This document shows positions 45,035-53,726 of a stretch of DNA of 64,000 nucleotides, one piece after another. This stretch comes from an uncultured Altererythrobacter sp. (GTDB lineage: Bacteria; Pseudomonadota; Alphaproteobacteria; Sphingomonadales; Sphingomonadaceae). How positions within the stretch are numbered: position 1 is the stretch's first letter; every line of letters begins with the position of its first letter. The notes below the pieces were generated by a model. That model made no database searches. It saw only the letters and a list, made by a program, of their open reading frames with translations, and had not been told where the DNA came from. The DNA lies in the NCBI GenBank assembly GCA_913056125.1, contig CAJXNC010000003.1:248001-312000 (forward strand). The letters run 5' to 3'. A program made the position numbers and the translations under genes.

Positions 45035-45492
45035 TGGACTGGTCGATAATCTTTGGCCTGGTCAATGTGGTGGCGCTGTTGTGCTGGGCGGCGCTGATCC
45101 TGCTGCCGCGTTCGAGCACGCTCAGCACGCTGATCTTCTATGTCGGGATCGGACTGCTGTGCCTCATCTATGGCGTTCTTCTGGTCCTGCTTCTGACCGG
45201 TGCCATCTCAGGCGCGGGCGAAGCCGGTTTCACTTCGATCGAGGGCATAAGGTCTATCTTCCGCACCGATGCAGGCGTGGTGGTCGGCTGGACGCATTAC
45301 CTCGCTTTCGACCTGTTCGTGGGCCTGTGGATCTCGCGCGATGCCGACAACAAGCATTTCAGCCGGTGGTTGCAGGCGCCGATCCTGCTGCTCACCTTCG
45401 TTGCAGGGCCGCTTGGTCTGCTGGTCTGGTATGTCGTGCGTGAACCTGCCGCGCGTCGGGCCGCGCGCAGCAAGAGGAGCAGGAGCAAATGA
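45034..45492 (+). CDS. ABA4-like membrane protein
   Basis: The 152-residue protein with four TM helices fits the ABA4-like (DUF4281) family: DAGVVVGWTHYLAFDLFVGLWI and FVAGPLGLLVWYVVR are family-typical. Plant ABA4 relates to neoxanthin synthesis, but the bacterial role is unknown; carotenoid-rich Sphingomonadales make a pigment link plausible. I use ATG 45034, just after the GAGGCGAGTG ribosome site; the track begins one codon earlier at GTG. Confidence 0.72.
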   Translation: MDWSIIFGLVNVVALLCWAALILLPRSSTLSTLIFYVGIGLLCLIYGVLLVLLLTGAISGAGEAGFTSIEGIRSIFRTDAGVVVGWTHYLAFDLFVGLWISRDADNKHFSRWLQAPILLLTFVAGPLGLLVWYVVREPAARRAARSKRSRSK

Positions 45493-46085
45493 AGCGAGAG
45501 GCACCCGCCGCCGCACGCAATCGCGATCCCATTGCCGATGTTCTTAGGGAGGAACTGCCGGCCATTGGAACGGTGCTCGAATTCGCCAGCGGAACGGGTG
45601 AGCACGTGGTGCATTTCGCAGCTGCCTTTCCGCAATTGCAGTGGCAACCGAGCGATCCTGACCCGGAAGCGCGGGCTTCGATTGCCGCATGGCGCGAAGA
45701 ATGTGGCCTTTCCAATGTCGCGCAGCCTCTCGCGCTCGATGCGTCAAACCTCGAAGCGGCGGACCTGCAGGCCGATGCCATACTATGCATCAACATGGTC
45801 CATATCAGCCCAGTCGCCGCGACAGAGGGGCTGATGGAACTGGCCGGGCGCATCCTGCCCGCAGGTGCGCCCCTGATGCTCTATGGCGCTTATATCGAAG
45901 ACGGGGTCGAAACGGTGCAATCCAATCTCGATTTCGATGCCAGCCTCAAATCGCGCAATCCCGAATGGGGGCTGCGCCATACGGCCTGGATGGACGGACT
46001 GGCTAAGGCTGCGGGGCTCGACCGCTCGCGTCGGGTCGAGATGCCGGCCAACAACATCATCCTGGTCTATCGCAAGCTGGCGTGA
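45489..46085 (+). CDS. DUF938 / METTL26-like protein
   Basis: The 198-residue protein has the SAM-binding motif VLEFASGTGEHVVHFA and HISPVAAT, typical of the DUF938 family of putative class I methyltransferases. The substrate is unknown. It overlaps the ABA4-like gene by 4 bp (ATGA), forming a symporter-ABA4-DUF938 operon. Confidence 0.85.
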   Translation: MKREAPAAARNRDPIADVLREELPAIGTVLEFASGTGEHVVHFAAAFPQLQWQPSDPDPEARASIAAWREECGLSNVAQPLALDASNLEAADLQADAILCINMVHISPVAATEGLMELAGRILPAGAPLMLYGAYIEDGVETVQSNLDFDASLKSRNPEWGLRHTAWMDGLAKAAGLDRSRRVEMPANNIILVYRKLA

Positions 46086-46138
46086 GCGATCACGTGCCGG
46101 AACTTGCAGCGCGCATCAACTTCGCAAGCGAGTGTAAG

Positions 46139-46267
46139 CTAGATTGCTTCGTCGACGTCGTTGGCGACGGATTCAAGGTCCTGCCCAGCACCGCGAACCG
46201 TGTTGCAGGCACTTGCAGTGAGGGCGAACAGGCTGGCGGTTACAGCCAGGATGATCTTGCGAGCCAT
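46139..46267 (-). CDS. Entericidin-like small lipoprotein
   Basis: The 42-residue peptide MARKIILAVTASLFALTASAC has a lipobox ending at Cys21, then NTVRGAGQDLESVANDV, the standard entericidin A/B pattern (CNTxxGxGxD). AAGGA precedes ATG 46267; the longer track frame runs into the EamA gene. Entericidins are small outer-membrane lipoproteins, in enterobacteria paired as antidote/toxin and linked to stress. Only one copy is here. Confidence 0.8.
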   Translation of the reverse strand: MARKIILAVTASLFALTASACNTVRGAGQDLESVANDVDEAI

Positions 46268-46329
46268 TACTCTGTCCTTCTTCAAAAGCCCGCCATGCGA
46301 GCCACTTATTGTGAACCCGTGAAGCAGAA

Positions 46330-47244
46330 TCAGGTTCCAGCAGCCTGACGCTGGTCCGAAAACCGCTTTCTGGCAAGTGTTCGCTCGCGCCAGGCGATGA
46401 TCAGCCCGGCAATGATGATGAGTGGAGCGCCGAGCCAAGTGGTCGCCGGAGGGAGCGTTGAGAAGAGCAGCCAGCCAAACAAGGTCGCCCAGACAATCGC
46501 CGAATAATCCATCACGATCACGCTCGAGACCTTGCCGTATCGCAGCGCCACGGTGATCAGCACCTGCCCCCATGTGCCGGACAGGCCGATGCCGAGCAGT
46601 AGCAGCCAGTCTTCCCAGCTATGCCCCTGCATCACGAAGGGCTGGAACGGTGCGGAGCAGATCACGCTGGTGACGGCGAACCAGAAGACGATCACCAGCG
46701 GCTTGTCGGTCTGCGACAGGTCGCGGATCTGGATCGAGATGAGCGCGATCATGAAGGCGCCGCCAAGCGCTACCAGTGCACCGGTGAGCGGGATATGACC
46801 TCCGCCGGGCTGGGCGATGATCAATATGCCGGCAAACCCTGCGGCGACGGCGGACCAGCGCCAGATACCCACGCTTTCCCTTAGCAGGACAATCGACAGT
46901 AGCACGGCGAAGATCGGGACCGAGAAATTGATCGTCTGTGCTTCGGCCAGAGGCAACAGGATCACCGCGCCGAAATTGAGTACCATGCCGACTACGCCAT
47001 AGAGGCCGCGCACCACATGCGCCTTCGGTCTTTTCGTACCCAGCGAGGCGATACCGCCGGTCATCACTGCCCAGGTAAACAGGATGGGTATGGGCACCAT
47101 TTGTCGCCAGAAGATGATTTCGGCGATGTGGATTCCGCGTTGCGATGCGAGTTTGATCAGCGCCGCCATCGCCGCCATGCCGGCAATGCCCGCAACCCTG
47201 ATTGCCAGCGCCAGAAGCGGCTTGTCGTTGGAATTGTCGTCCAC
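46330..47244 (-). CDS. EamA/DMT-family transporter
   Basis: The 304-residue membrane protein has about ten TM helices as two EamA repeats (about 13-140 and 160-285), with LPLAEAQTINFSVPIFAVLLS typical of the family. It probably exports small metabolites. It lies 62 bp upstream of the entericidin-like gene on the same strand. Its promoter region contains a CCATT-TGTCC-AATGG inverted repeat. Confidence 0.83.
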   Translation of the reverse strand: MDDNSNDKPLLALAIRVAGIAGMAAMAALIKLASQRGIHIAEIIFWRQMVPIPILFTWAVMTGGIASLGTKRPKAHVVRGLYGVVGMVLNFGAVILLPLAEAQTINFSVPIFAVLLSIVLLRESVGIWRWSAVAAGFAGILIIAQPGGGHIPLTGALVALGGAFMIALISIQIRDLSQTDKPLVIVFWFAVTSVICSAPFQPFVMQGHSWEDWLLLLGIGLSGTWGQVLITVALRYGKVSSVIVMDYSAIVWATLFGWLLFSTLPPATTWLGAPLIIIAGLIIAWRERTLARKRFSDQRQAAGT

Positions 47245-47395
47245 CTGCGCGCCATACGCCGATCAATGCGCCGATCAAGCGCCGGAAGTTCTCGCTTGGT
47301 CGGAACGTGTGGACCATTTGTCCAATGGTTGAACCCCTCGTGTCTTATCGTTGTAACACGCTAAGACTCATGATTCTCCATGCGACCTCTTCCCG

Positions 47396-48592
47396 ATGAT
47401 CTGGACGACGCTGCAAATTGCCATGCGCGAGATCAGGCGGCACAAGCTCCGCTCGATGCTGACTTCGCTCGGGATCATTCTCGGGATCATGGGTATCGTG
47501 ACGATGACGACGCTCGGCAAGGGCGGAAGGTATTTCGTCGAACGGCAGATTGCCTCGCTCGGTACGAATGCGATTTTCGTGGCCCCGGTGGCGCTGGGGT
47601 CGGGCCCTCCGCGCAATTTCGAACAGGGCGATATCGATGCCATTCGGGGCGATATTGCCGGCGTCTGGGCGGTGGCGGGCCAGGTTACCCGAGGGGCGAC
47701 GGCTATTTTTGCTGGCGAAAACATGCAGACGACCATCGAAGGAGTCGGCAATGACTATATGGACATTCGGGCCATCGGGATCGAGCAGGGCCGGCGTTTC
47801 ACAGCTCCCGAGGAGGCGAGCGGGGCACGCGTCTGCATTATCGGCCCGACCATTCGCGATACGCTGTTCTGGCGCGGCGAAGATCCGATCGGCCAGCAGC
47901 TAAGGGTCGAGCGTGTTCCGTGCCGCGTCATCGGTGTGTTTGCATCGCGTGCCGTGGGGGACAGCAATGCGGATCTTGATGCCTGGATCCTGATGCCTGT
48001 CCGGGCAGTCCAGCGCCGTTTCCTCGGTTCCGATGGTTTCAGCGCCATCGTCATTGGCTATGACGAGGCCTATTCGAGCGACAGCCTGCAGACTTCGCTG
48101 GTCGACCTGATGCGCGAGAGGCGCCACATCCAGGATGGTGAGGAGATCGACTTCGACCTGTTCGATACGCGACGAATCCAGGAAACCGTACAATCGGTGA
48201 CAGCGCAATTGACGCAGCTCGTCGCCGGAATTGCAGGTATCAGCCTAGTGGTGGGCGGAATCGGGATCATGAACATCATGCTGGTTTCGGTTAACGAACG
48301 AAAGCGCGAGATCGGCATCCGCCTTGCCGTTGGCGCCAAGGCACGTGATATCCAGCTGCAATTCCTGACCGAAGCCGTCCTGCTCTGCGCATTCGGATGT
48401 ATCGTCGGCATACTCATGTCGATGGCGATTTCGTTTGGCTTGCTGAGCCTGCTCGAAATCCCCTTCCAGTTCGATCTTCCGGCCTATTTGGCCAGTCTCG
48501 CAGTCTGCGCGCTGATCGGCATTACCTTCGGTTATTTCCCTGCGAGCAAGGCGGCGCAACTCGATCCGATGGACGTGCTACGGCAGGAATAG
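47396..48592 (+). CDS. MacB-like ABC transporter permease without adjacent ATPase
   Basis: The 398-residue protein has an N-terminal TM (about 21-43), a large periplasmic MacB-type domain, and three C-terminal TM helices (about 276-296, 325-350, 360-385) with VVGGIGIMNIMLVSVNERKREIGIRLAVGA, diagnostic of FtsX/MacB permeases. No ABC ATPase or membrane fusion gene is adjacent, so its partner is encoded elsewhere or it is an orphan. It is divergent from the EamA gene. Confidence 0.85.
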   Translation: MIWTTLQIAMREIRRHKLRSMLTSLGIILGIMGIVTMTTLGKGGRYFVERQIASLGTNAIFVAPVALGSGPPRNFEQGDIDAIRGDIAGVWAVAGQVTRGATAIFAGENMQTTIEGVGNDYMDIRAIGIEQGRRFTAPEEASGARVCIIGPTIRDTLFWRGEDPIGQQLRVERVPCRVIGVFASRAVGDSNADLDAWILMPVRAVQRRFLGSDGFSAIVIGYDEAYSSDSLQTSLVDLMRERRHIQDGEEIDFDLFDTRRIQETVQSVTAQLTQLVAGIAGISLVVGGIGIMNIMLVSVNERKREIGIRLAVGAKARDIQLQFLTEAVLLCAFGCIVGILMSMAISFGLLSLLEIPFQFDLPAYLASLAVCALIGITFGYFPASKAAQLDPMDVLRQE

Positions 48593-48648
48593 AATTCGTC
48601 GGGACGAGGGCGTTGTAGAGCAGCCCTGCGCTCGCCATATCGTCCGCC

Positions 48649-48879
48649 ATGCACTGGCCTGCCTTCATCACTTTTGCCAGCGATGCGACGCTTGTAGGCT
48701 TGTGGGCCGGGGGGTTCCTGCTGCTTGCGGTATTGGCCCTGCTGGCGGATTGGCGCCGGTCGAGGCGCAAGAATATCGACCGCGTGGGCTGCCTTCCATG
48801 GACGCCGATTTTCCTCGCCGCCGCCTTTATTGGTAGCGGATTGCTGATGGTCGCGGTGAAAGGGTGGTTGGCACCTTAG
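48649..48879 (+). CDS. Small two-TM hypothetical protein
   Basis: The 76-residue product has hydrophobic segments at about 12-33 and 52-72, separated by the basic loop RRSRRKN. No family was recognised. It follows the permease by 56 bp on the same strand and precedes a repeat-like region. The coding call rests on clean membrane topology only. Confidence 0.5.
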   Translation: MHWPAFITFASDATLVGLWAGGFLLLAVLALLADWRRSRRKNIDRVGCLPWTPIFLAAAFIGSGLLMVAVKGWLAP

Positions 48880-48891
48880 TCTATTGGTTAC

Positions 48892-49125
48892 GCCCTCGCA
48901 TCCGCGAGGGCATCCTCGGTGCTGTTCCCTCCGCTACGCTGCGGGGCACCTGCGGACGGCCGGTCGGCCTTGCGGCTCGCTGGTCGCGAGCCGAACCCAA
49001 GCTTGGTCTTGATGTACGACCGAGCTCGAACCCGATAGCGTTCGCAAGCGCGACCGCGCGCCCGAGCTTATGCGAGGAAACCGCAAGCCCGGATGGGCTT
49101 GCGCAAGGCATGTCAGAGACATGCC
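48892..49125. repeat. Hairpin-bounded intergenic repeat-like element
   Basis: GCCCTCGC-ATCC-GCGAGGGC (48892-48911) and GCAAGCCC-GGAT-GGGCTTGC (49083-49102) are perfect 8-bp hairpins with ATCC loops on opposite strands, bounding about 210 bp. The interior is GC-rich with further small inversions (for example GGCTCGCTGGTCGCGAGCC). A third hairpin, GGCATGTC-AGA-GACATGCC (49107-49125), covers the tadA stop. The layout suggests a REP/MITE-like repeat; the terminal hairpins may also end tadA transcription. Confidence 0.5.
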
Positions 49126-50645
49126 TCCAAGTACGCCTGGTCGAAGCCGAACTGGCGGGCTTTTTCCAGCGTGTAGGGACGCAGGCCCGAGGAGCGGAAC
49201 TCGCCGAGGATCTTCCCGTCTTCGCTCTCGTCCAAATATTCGAAGTTGAACAGCTCCTGCGTCACGATCACGTCGCCTTCCATGCCGATCACCTCGGTGA
49301 TGTTGGTGGTACGGCGCGAACCGTCGCGAAGGCGCTTCACCTGCACGATCAGGTCGACCGATTCCGCGATCTGGCGCGAAATGGCTTCCTTCGGAATCTT
49401 GATGTCGCCCATCAGGATCATGTTTTCCATACGGCCCAGGCATTCGCGCGGGCTGTTGGCGTGCAGCGTACACATGGAGCCGTCGTGGCCTGTGTTCATG
49501 GCGGCGAGGAGGTCGAAACACTCCGCGCCACGAATTTCGCCCAGGATGATGCGGTCAGGACGCATACGCAGGGCGTTCTTCACAAGGTCGCCAATGGTGA
49601 TGGCGCCCTGGCCTTCGAGGTTCGGCGGGCGCGTTTCGAGCGGCAGCCAGTGCGGCTGCTGCAGGCGAAGTTCGGCCGCGTCTTCGATAGTCAGCACGCG
49701 TTCGCCCGGGTCGATCATCTTCGACAGGGCGTTGAGCATGGTCGTCTTACCCGAACCGGTACCGCCCGAGATGACGATGTTCATGCGGCAGGCACCGGCA
49801 ATTTTCAGCGCGGTCGCCATCTTCTTGCTCATCGAACCGAAACCTTCGAGCATGTCGATGGTGATCGGCTTTTCGGAGAACTTACGAATGGAGATCGCGG
49901 TGCCGCGCAGCGATAGCGGCGGCACGATCACGTTCACGCGGCTACCATCCTTGAGGCGGGCGTCGGCAAGCGGGGTGGTCTGGTCGACACGGCGACCGAC
50001 CTGGTTCACGATACGCTGGGCGATCTGGAACAGGTGGTTTTCATCGCGGAACTTGATGCCCGCGAGCTGCAGCTTGCCCTTCTTTTCGATGTAGGTCTGT
50101 TCGGGACCGTTGACCATGATGTCCGAGACGTCCGGATCCTGCAGAAGCTCTTCGAGCGGTCCGAAACCGAGCAGTTCGTCGATTAGGACCTTTTCCAACG
50201 CGAACTGTTCGCGGCGGTTGAGGGTGATCTTCAGTTCCGCCAGCACCTCCATGATGATGGGGCGGAATTCCTCGGAAAGCTCTTCCTTGGTCAGCGTTGC
50301 CGCGGCTTCGGGATCGACGCGTTCGAGCAGGCGCGGCAGTACCTGTTCCTTGATCTTGTGGACGCTGGCTTCGAAGCCTGTTGGCTCGTTTGCCGGTTCG
50401 TTGACCGCGTTAGCGCGGTCGGCGAGGCGCGACATCGCATCTTCGCGGACCGGTGCGCTATTGGTGGGCTCGCCGGGAACGGCGCCTTCGCCGGGAATCG
50501 GGGGGAATTGTTCGCCGCCGGATTTGCCGGTTTCGGGCGCAGACCCGTTGGCAGGGCCGCCACGCATAGGCTTGGCGACGCCAAAGGACGGGCGGGCACC
50601 CGGCTTCATGCCGCCTGCACCATTCTTGCGTCCAAAAGCGCTCAT
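49113..50645 (-). CDS. TadA/CpaF-type secretion ATPase
   Basis: The 510-residue protein has a Gly/Pro-rich N-terminal region (about 1-80), then a type II/IV secretion ATPase with Walker A ISGGTGSGKTTML, Walker B/Asp box IILGEIRGAE and a late MCTLHANS His box. It powers assembly of Flp/Tad pili. ATG 50645 follows GAGGGG; the track adds 48 residues. No other tad/cpa gene is visible, so it is a solitary copy. A CtrA-like box lies 85 bp upstream. Confidence 0.9.
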   Translation of the reverse strand: MSAFGRKNGAGGMKPGARPSFGVAKPMRGGPANGSAPETGKSGGEQFPPIPGEGAVPGEPTNSAPVREDAMSRLADRANAVNEPANEPTGFEASVHKIKEQVLPRLLERVDPEAAATLTKEELSEEFRPIIMEVLAELKITLNRREQFALEKVLIDELLGFGPLEELLQDPDVSDIMVNGPEQTYIEKKGKLQLAGIKFRDENHLFQIAQRIVNQVGRRVDQTTPLADARLKDGSRVNVIVPPLSLRGTAISIRKFSEKPITIDMLEGFGSMSKKMATALKIAGACRMNIVISGGTGSGKTTMLNALSKMIDPGERVLTIEDAAELRLQQPHWLPLETRPPNLEGQGAITIGDLVKNALRMRPDRIILGEIRGAECFDLLAAMNTGHDGSMCTLHANSPRECLGRMENMILMGDIKIPKEAISRQIAESVDLIVQVKRLRDGSRRTTNITEVIGMEGDVIVTQELFNFEYLDESEDGKILGEFRSSGLRPYTLEKARQFGFDQAYLEACL

Positions 50646-50729
50646 TCGAGATTGCCCCTCATCTGTTTCGGTCGTTGCAGCATGCGTGACACATGGTGCT
50701 TTACGATCATCTCTAATGCGGAAATTTGG

Positions 50730-50744
50730 TAAACAACCGGTAAA
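50730..50744 (-). promoter_or_regulatory. CtrA-like box upstream of tadA
   Basis: On the minus strand TTTA-CCGGTTG-TTTAC resembles TTAA-N7-TTAAC with one mismatch in each half. It is 85 bp from ATG 50645. Caulobacter pilus genes are CtrA targets. Confidence 0.4.
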
Positions 50745-50850
50745 GGCTGCCCTCTGACAGGCCCGTTTTGCGAGGAAAATTCCTATCAACAGTCACGATG
50801 GGGCAACTGCTTGATGTGCAGGGGGGCGAGACATATCCCGGCGAGGGCAA

Positions 50851-51717
50851 ATGTGCCGCAGCCGCGCCGGGATGGATTTCTTGCCAGAGGTCACTGTAAC
50901 GCTAACCCGCTATGCCGAGCCCGATGCGCTCCTGCGCGAGGTGCTGGATAGTGCCACGGCGCAGCAAGGCGTCAGTGGGGAAGTACTGCTGGTCGAGCAG
51001 GATCCCGATGGCAGCGTGGACGAAAGCGAATATGCCAATGCCAACCTGCCCCTGCGGATAATTCGCGCCGAGCTTGGCGGGCTGTCCGAAGCTCGGAACC
51101 TGTCGCTCGAGCATGCCAAGCATGACCTCGTCCTCTTCCTCGATGCCGATGCAGTTGCCGTAGAGGATTGGGCAGCCCAGCTGGCCGATGCTTTGGCGGA
51201 GCCCCGAGTGGCGGTCGCAGGCAGCCGGATTGTGCCGCGCTGGACGGGCAGGGAGCCGTTCCTGGCGCGCGCCCGCGTAGTGAGGGACCAGTTCTCGCTG
51301 CTCGACCTCGGGACCGGACAGAAGCCCTATCCGCGTGTCGTCGGGGCGGCTTTCGGTGTCGACCGGGCCAAAACGGGCACGCTGCGTTTCGACCCCAATC
51401 TCGGGCGGCGCGAGGGCCGGCTGTTCGGCGGTGAGGAAAGCGATTTCTGTCACCTTGCGAGCGAAGCCGGTCTCGATATCGTCTATCAGGGTGCTGCCTG
51501 TGTGGAACATGTCGTCGCGCCGGAGCGGATGCGACTGGGATGGATCGCCAAGCGGCTCGTCTTCGCCGGGCAGGGCAGGGGCAGCCTTGGCGGCAAGCCT
51601 TCGCCCAGCCGTTCGCCCGGACTTGTCGACTGGCTGACCCTGCCGATCACCCTGCCACCCTATGCGCTGGGTTGGCTTTGGGGGAAACTGGGATCGGACC
51701 GGCAGGCCAGGCGATAA
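50851..51717 (+). CDS. Glycosyltransferase family 2-like protein
   Basis: The 288-residue protein has a GT-A fold with LFLDADAVAVEDW as the nucleotide-sugar DxD region and LSEARNLSLEHAK upstream, then a C-terminal acceptor region. ATG 50851 has GAGGG just upstream; ATG 50872 (MDFLPEVTVTLTRY) is an alternative that begins directly at the fold. It starts the rightward arm of the glycan locus and overlaps the next gene by one base (TAATG). Confidence 0.8.
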   Translation: MCRSRAGMDFLPEVTVTLTRYAEPDALLREVLDSATAQQGVSGEVLLVEQDPDGSVDESEYANANLPLRIIRAELGGLSEARNLSLEHAKHDLVLFLDADAVAVEDWAAQLADALAEPRVAVAGSRIVPRWTGREPFLARARVVRDQFSLLDLGTGQKPYPRVVGAAFGVDRAKTGTLRFDPNLGRREGRLFGGEESDFCHLASEAGLDIVYQGAACVEHVVAPERMRLGWIAKRLVFAGQGRGSLGGKPSPSRSPGLVDWLTLPITLPPYALGWLWGKLGSDRQARR

Positions 51718-52805
51718 TGCGCAAGATCGGCCTCCTGACCTTGCCGCTGCACCAGAATTATGGCGGCATCCTGCAGATCCTCGCACTCTACCGCTTCCTG
51801 CTCGATCAGGGTTTTGAGCCGGTTTTCCTGCACAAGGAGCCTGTCACCCCGCTGAAAAAGCAGCTCTTTCGTTCGACGATCGGCCGTGTGCTCGAACGCC
51901 TGCCCGTCGATGTCCGTGGCTATCGCGCGCGGGCGATGCACCAGCGCTTCGTGCGCGCGATGATGCCCAGAAGAACGGCAATCCTGCGTACGGAGGAAGA
52001 CCTCGCGGCAGCGGTCGCGGAAGAGCAATTGGATGCCGTGATTGTCGGCAGTGACCAAGTCTGGCGGCTCGATTATCACCGCGACACCGGCCACATGCAG
52101 TATTTCCTCAATTTTGCGCGCGGTGAGCATGTGCGCAAGATCGCCTATGCGGCGTCCTTCGGAACCGAGGAATGGCAATACCCGCAATGGAGTGGTGAGA
52201 TCGGCCGGCTACTCGCCGGTTTCGATGCGGTCTCCGTAAGAGAGCAGGCAGGCCGCGAAATCTGCCGGGAGGAATTCGGCAAGGAGGATGTATCTGTCGT
52301 TCTCGACCCGACTCTGATTGTCGGAATGTCCTTGTATGACGAGCTACTGGAGAGGACGGATCCAGTGATTTCCGAAGGCTCCGTGATGCGCTACGTGCTC
52401 GATCCCAACCCCACGGTCCAGCGCATCGCCAATCTTGTGATGTCCTCCTTGGGCAAGGAAGAGGACGGGATCGAAATCGGCGTCCAGGGCGCGTCACAAG
52501 ACGTTCCGCACTGGTTGAGGGCCTTCCGCGATTCCGGCTTTGTGGTGACGGATTCCTTCCATGGGACCATCTTTGCCATCATCTTCCGCAAACCATTTGT
52601 GTCCGTGGCTAATCGCGAACGCGGCATGGTTCGCTTCACCTCCTTGCTCGATGCTCTTGGCTTGAGCGACAGGCTTGTTGCCGCCGATGATGAAGAGAGG
52701 ATCGCCAGGATGGTGGACACGCCGATTGACTATGGCGCGGTTGAACAACGGCTGGAAGAGCTGCGCAAAGGTTCGCGATCCTTCCTGCTTTCGGCGCTGG
52801 CTTGA
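51717..52805 (+). CDS. Polysaccharide pyruvyl transferase-family protein
   Basis: The 362-residue protein starts at ATG 51717, shared with the previous TAA. NYGGILQILALYRFL, AVIVGSDQVWR and VVTDSFHGTIFAIIF are the family landmarks (CsaB/WcaK-like). It would transfer pyruvate from PEP to a sugar in a surface glycan. Together with the F420-dehydrogenase-beta-like gene it forms a pair often found in exopolysaccharide loci. The track start at 51540 is in the previous gene. Confidence 0.87.
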   Translation: MRKIGLLTLPLHQNYGGILQILALYRFLLDQGFEPVFLHKEPVTPLKKQLFRSTIGRVLERLPVDVRGYRARAMHQRFVRAMMPRRTAILRTEEDLAAAVAEEQLDAVIVGSDQVWRLDYHRDTGHMQYFLNFARGEHVRKIAYAASFGTEEWQYPQWSGEIGRLLAGFDAVSVREQAGREICREEFGKEDVSVVLDPTLIVGMSLYDELLERTDPVISEGSVMRYVLDPNPTVQRIANLVMSSLGKEEDGIEIGVQGASQDVPHWLRAFRDSGFVVTDSFHGTIFAIIFRKPFVSVANRERGMVRFTSLLDALGLSDRLVAADDEERIARMVDTPIDYGAVEQRLEELRKGSRSFLLSALA

Positions 52806-53726
52806 GTGGCAATGGATGATCCAACCGCCCCGATTTCGCCTCCACGGGACCTGGCAGGGCAGCAAACGGGCAACCGCTACCTTTTGGTGGCGAGGATTGG
52901 CCCAAATAGCCTGCATAATGGCTGGCTCGAGCCCGCCGGAAACCGGAATTTCGACGTCCTGCTCAGCGCTTTTGACGAGCGAGCCAGTATGCCGGAAGGG
53001 CATGGGATATTCTCCGAGTTCAGGCCGGGGCCGAAGATTGCCGGCCTCGCCGAGATCTTGCGCGATCATGCGGAGCTATGGCGCCGCTACGACCATATCG
53101 CCATGTTCGATGACGATCTCGCCAGCGATGCGAAGACGATCTCCCGCATGTTCGAGCTTTGCCGTGAACATAGGCTGCAAATCGCGCAGCCCTCCCTCGA
53201 CCCTTCCAGCCACACATCCTTCATGGGATTGCTGCAGCAGAAGGGCTGGCAGCTGCGCTACACCAACTTCATCGAGATGATGTGTCCCGTCTTCTCGCGC
53301 GAGGCACTGGAAAAGGTCGAGAGCCTGTTCGGGCTGGGATATGAAAGCGGGATCGACCTTGTCTGGTGCAATATGCTGGCCACGGGAGAACGCGATTTTG
53401 CCGTGCTCGACGAAGTGGCCGTGCGGCATACGCGCCCCATTGGCGGGCAGATGGATGCCAACGGCTTTGTCGACGGGCGCACTTACGAGACCGAGATCCA
53501 GCAAGTGCTCGATCGCTTCTCGCTGCAATATGTCCGGCTGCAACCCTATGCTGCGCTGGATCGCCACGGGCGCGTGGTCGCTTCGCGCTTGCAGCTGGCC
53601 ATTGCGGCACTGCCCCTGCTGTTCAGTTCGCTTGCCCGGGCGCCCCGTTTGCGGCGCGGCTGGAACGCTCTTGTTTATTTTGTCCGAACCCTCCTGTTCC
53701 GTCCGAAGCGACTGCCGGTCGGATGA
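52806..53726 (+). CDS. DUF707-like putative glycan-modifying protein
   Basis: The 306-residue protein has YDHIAMFDDDLASDAKTISRMF, an acidic DDD cluster typical of glycosyltransferase-like DUF707 proteins, and later GIDLVWCNMLATGERDFAVLDEVAVRHTRP. Its C-terminus is weakly hydrophobic and basic. Start choice is open: GTG 52806 abuts the previous stop, and ATG 52812 is two codons on. It overlaps the next gene by 4 bp (ATGA). The reaction is unknown. Confidence 0.65.
   Translation: MAMDDPTAPISPPRDLAGQQTGNRYLLVARIGPNSLHNGWLEPAGNRNFDVLLSAFDERASMPEGHGIFSEFRPGPKIAGLAEILRDHAELWRRYDHIAMFDDDLASDAKTISRMFELCREHRLQIAQPSLDPSSHTSFMGLLQQKGWQLRYTNFIEMMCPVFSREALEKVESLFGLGYESGIDLVWCNMLATGERDFAVLDEVAVRHTRPIGGQMDANGFVDGRTYETEIQQVLDRFSLQYVRLQPYAALDRHGRVVASRLQLAIAALPLLFSSLARAPRLRRGWNALVYFVRTLLFRPKRLPVG

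Noticed and set aside
48881-49111. 76-aa minus-strand ORF in the hairpin-bounded region
   Set aside because: It starts inside the tadA stop hairpin, runs through inverted repeats, and has no ribosome site; it is more likely a repeat element than a gene.
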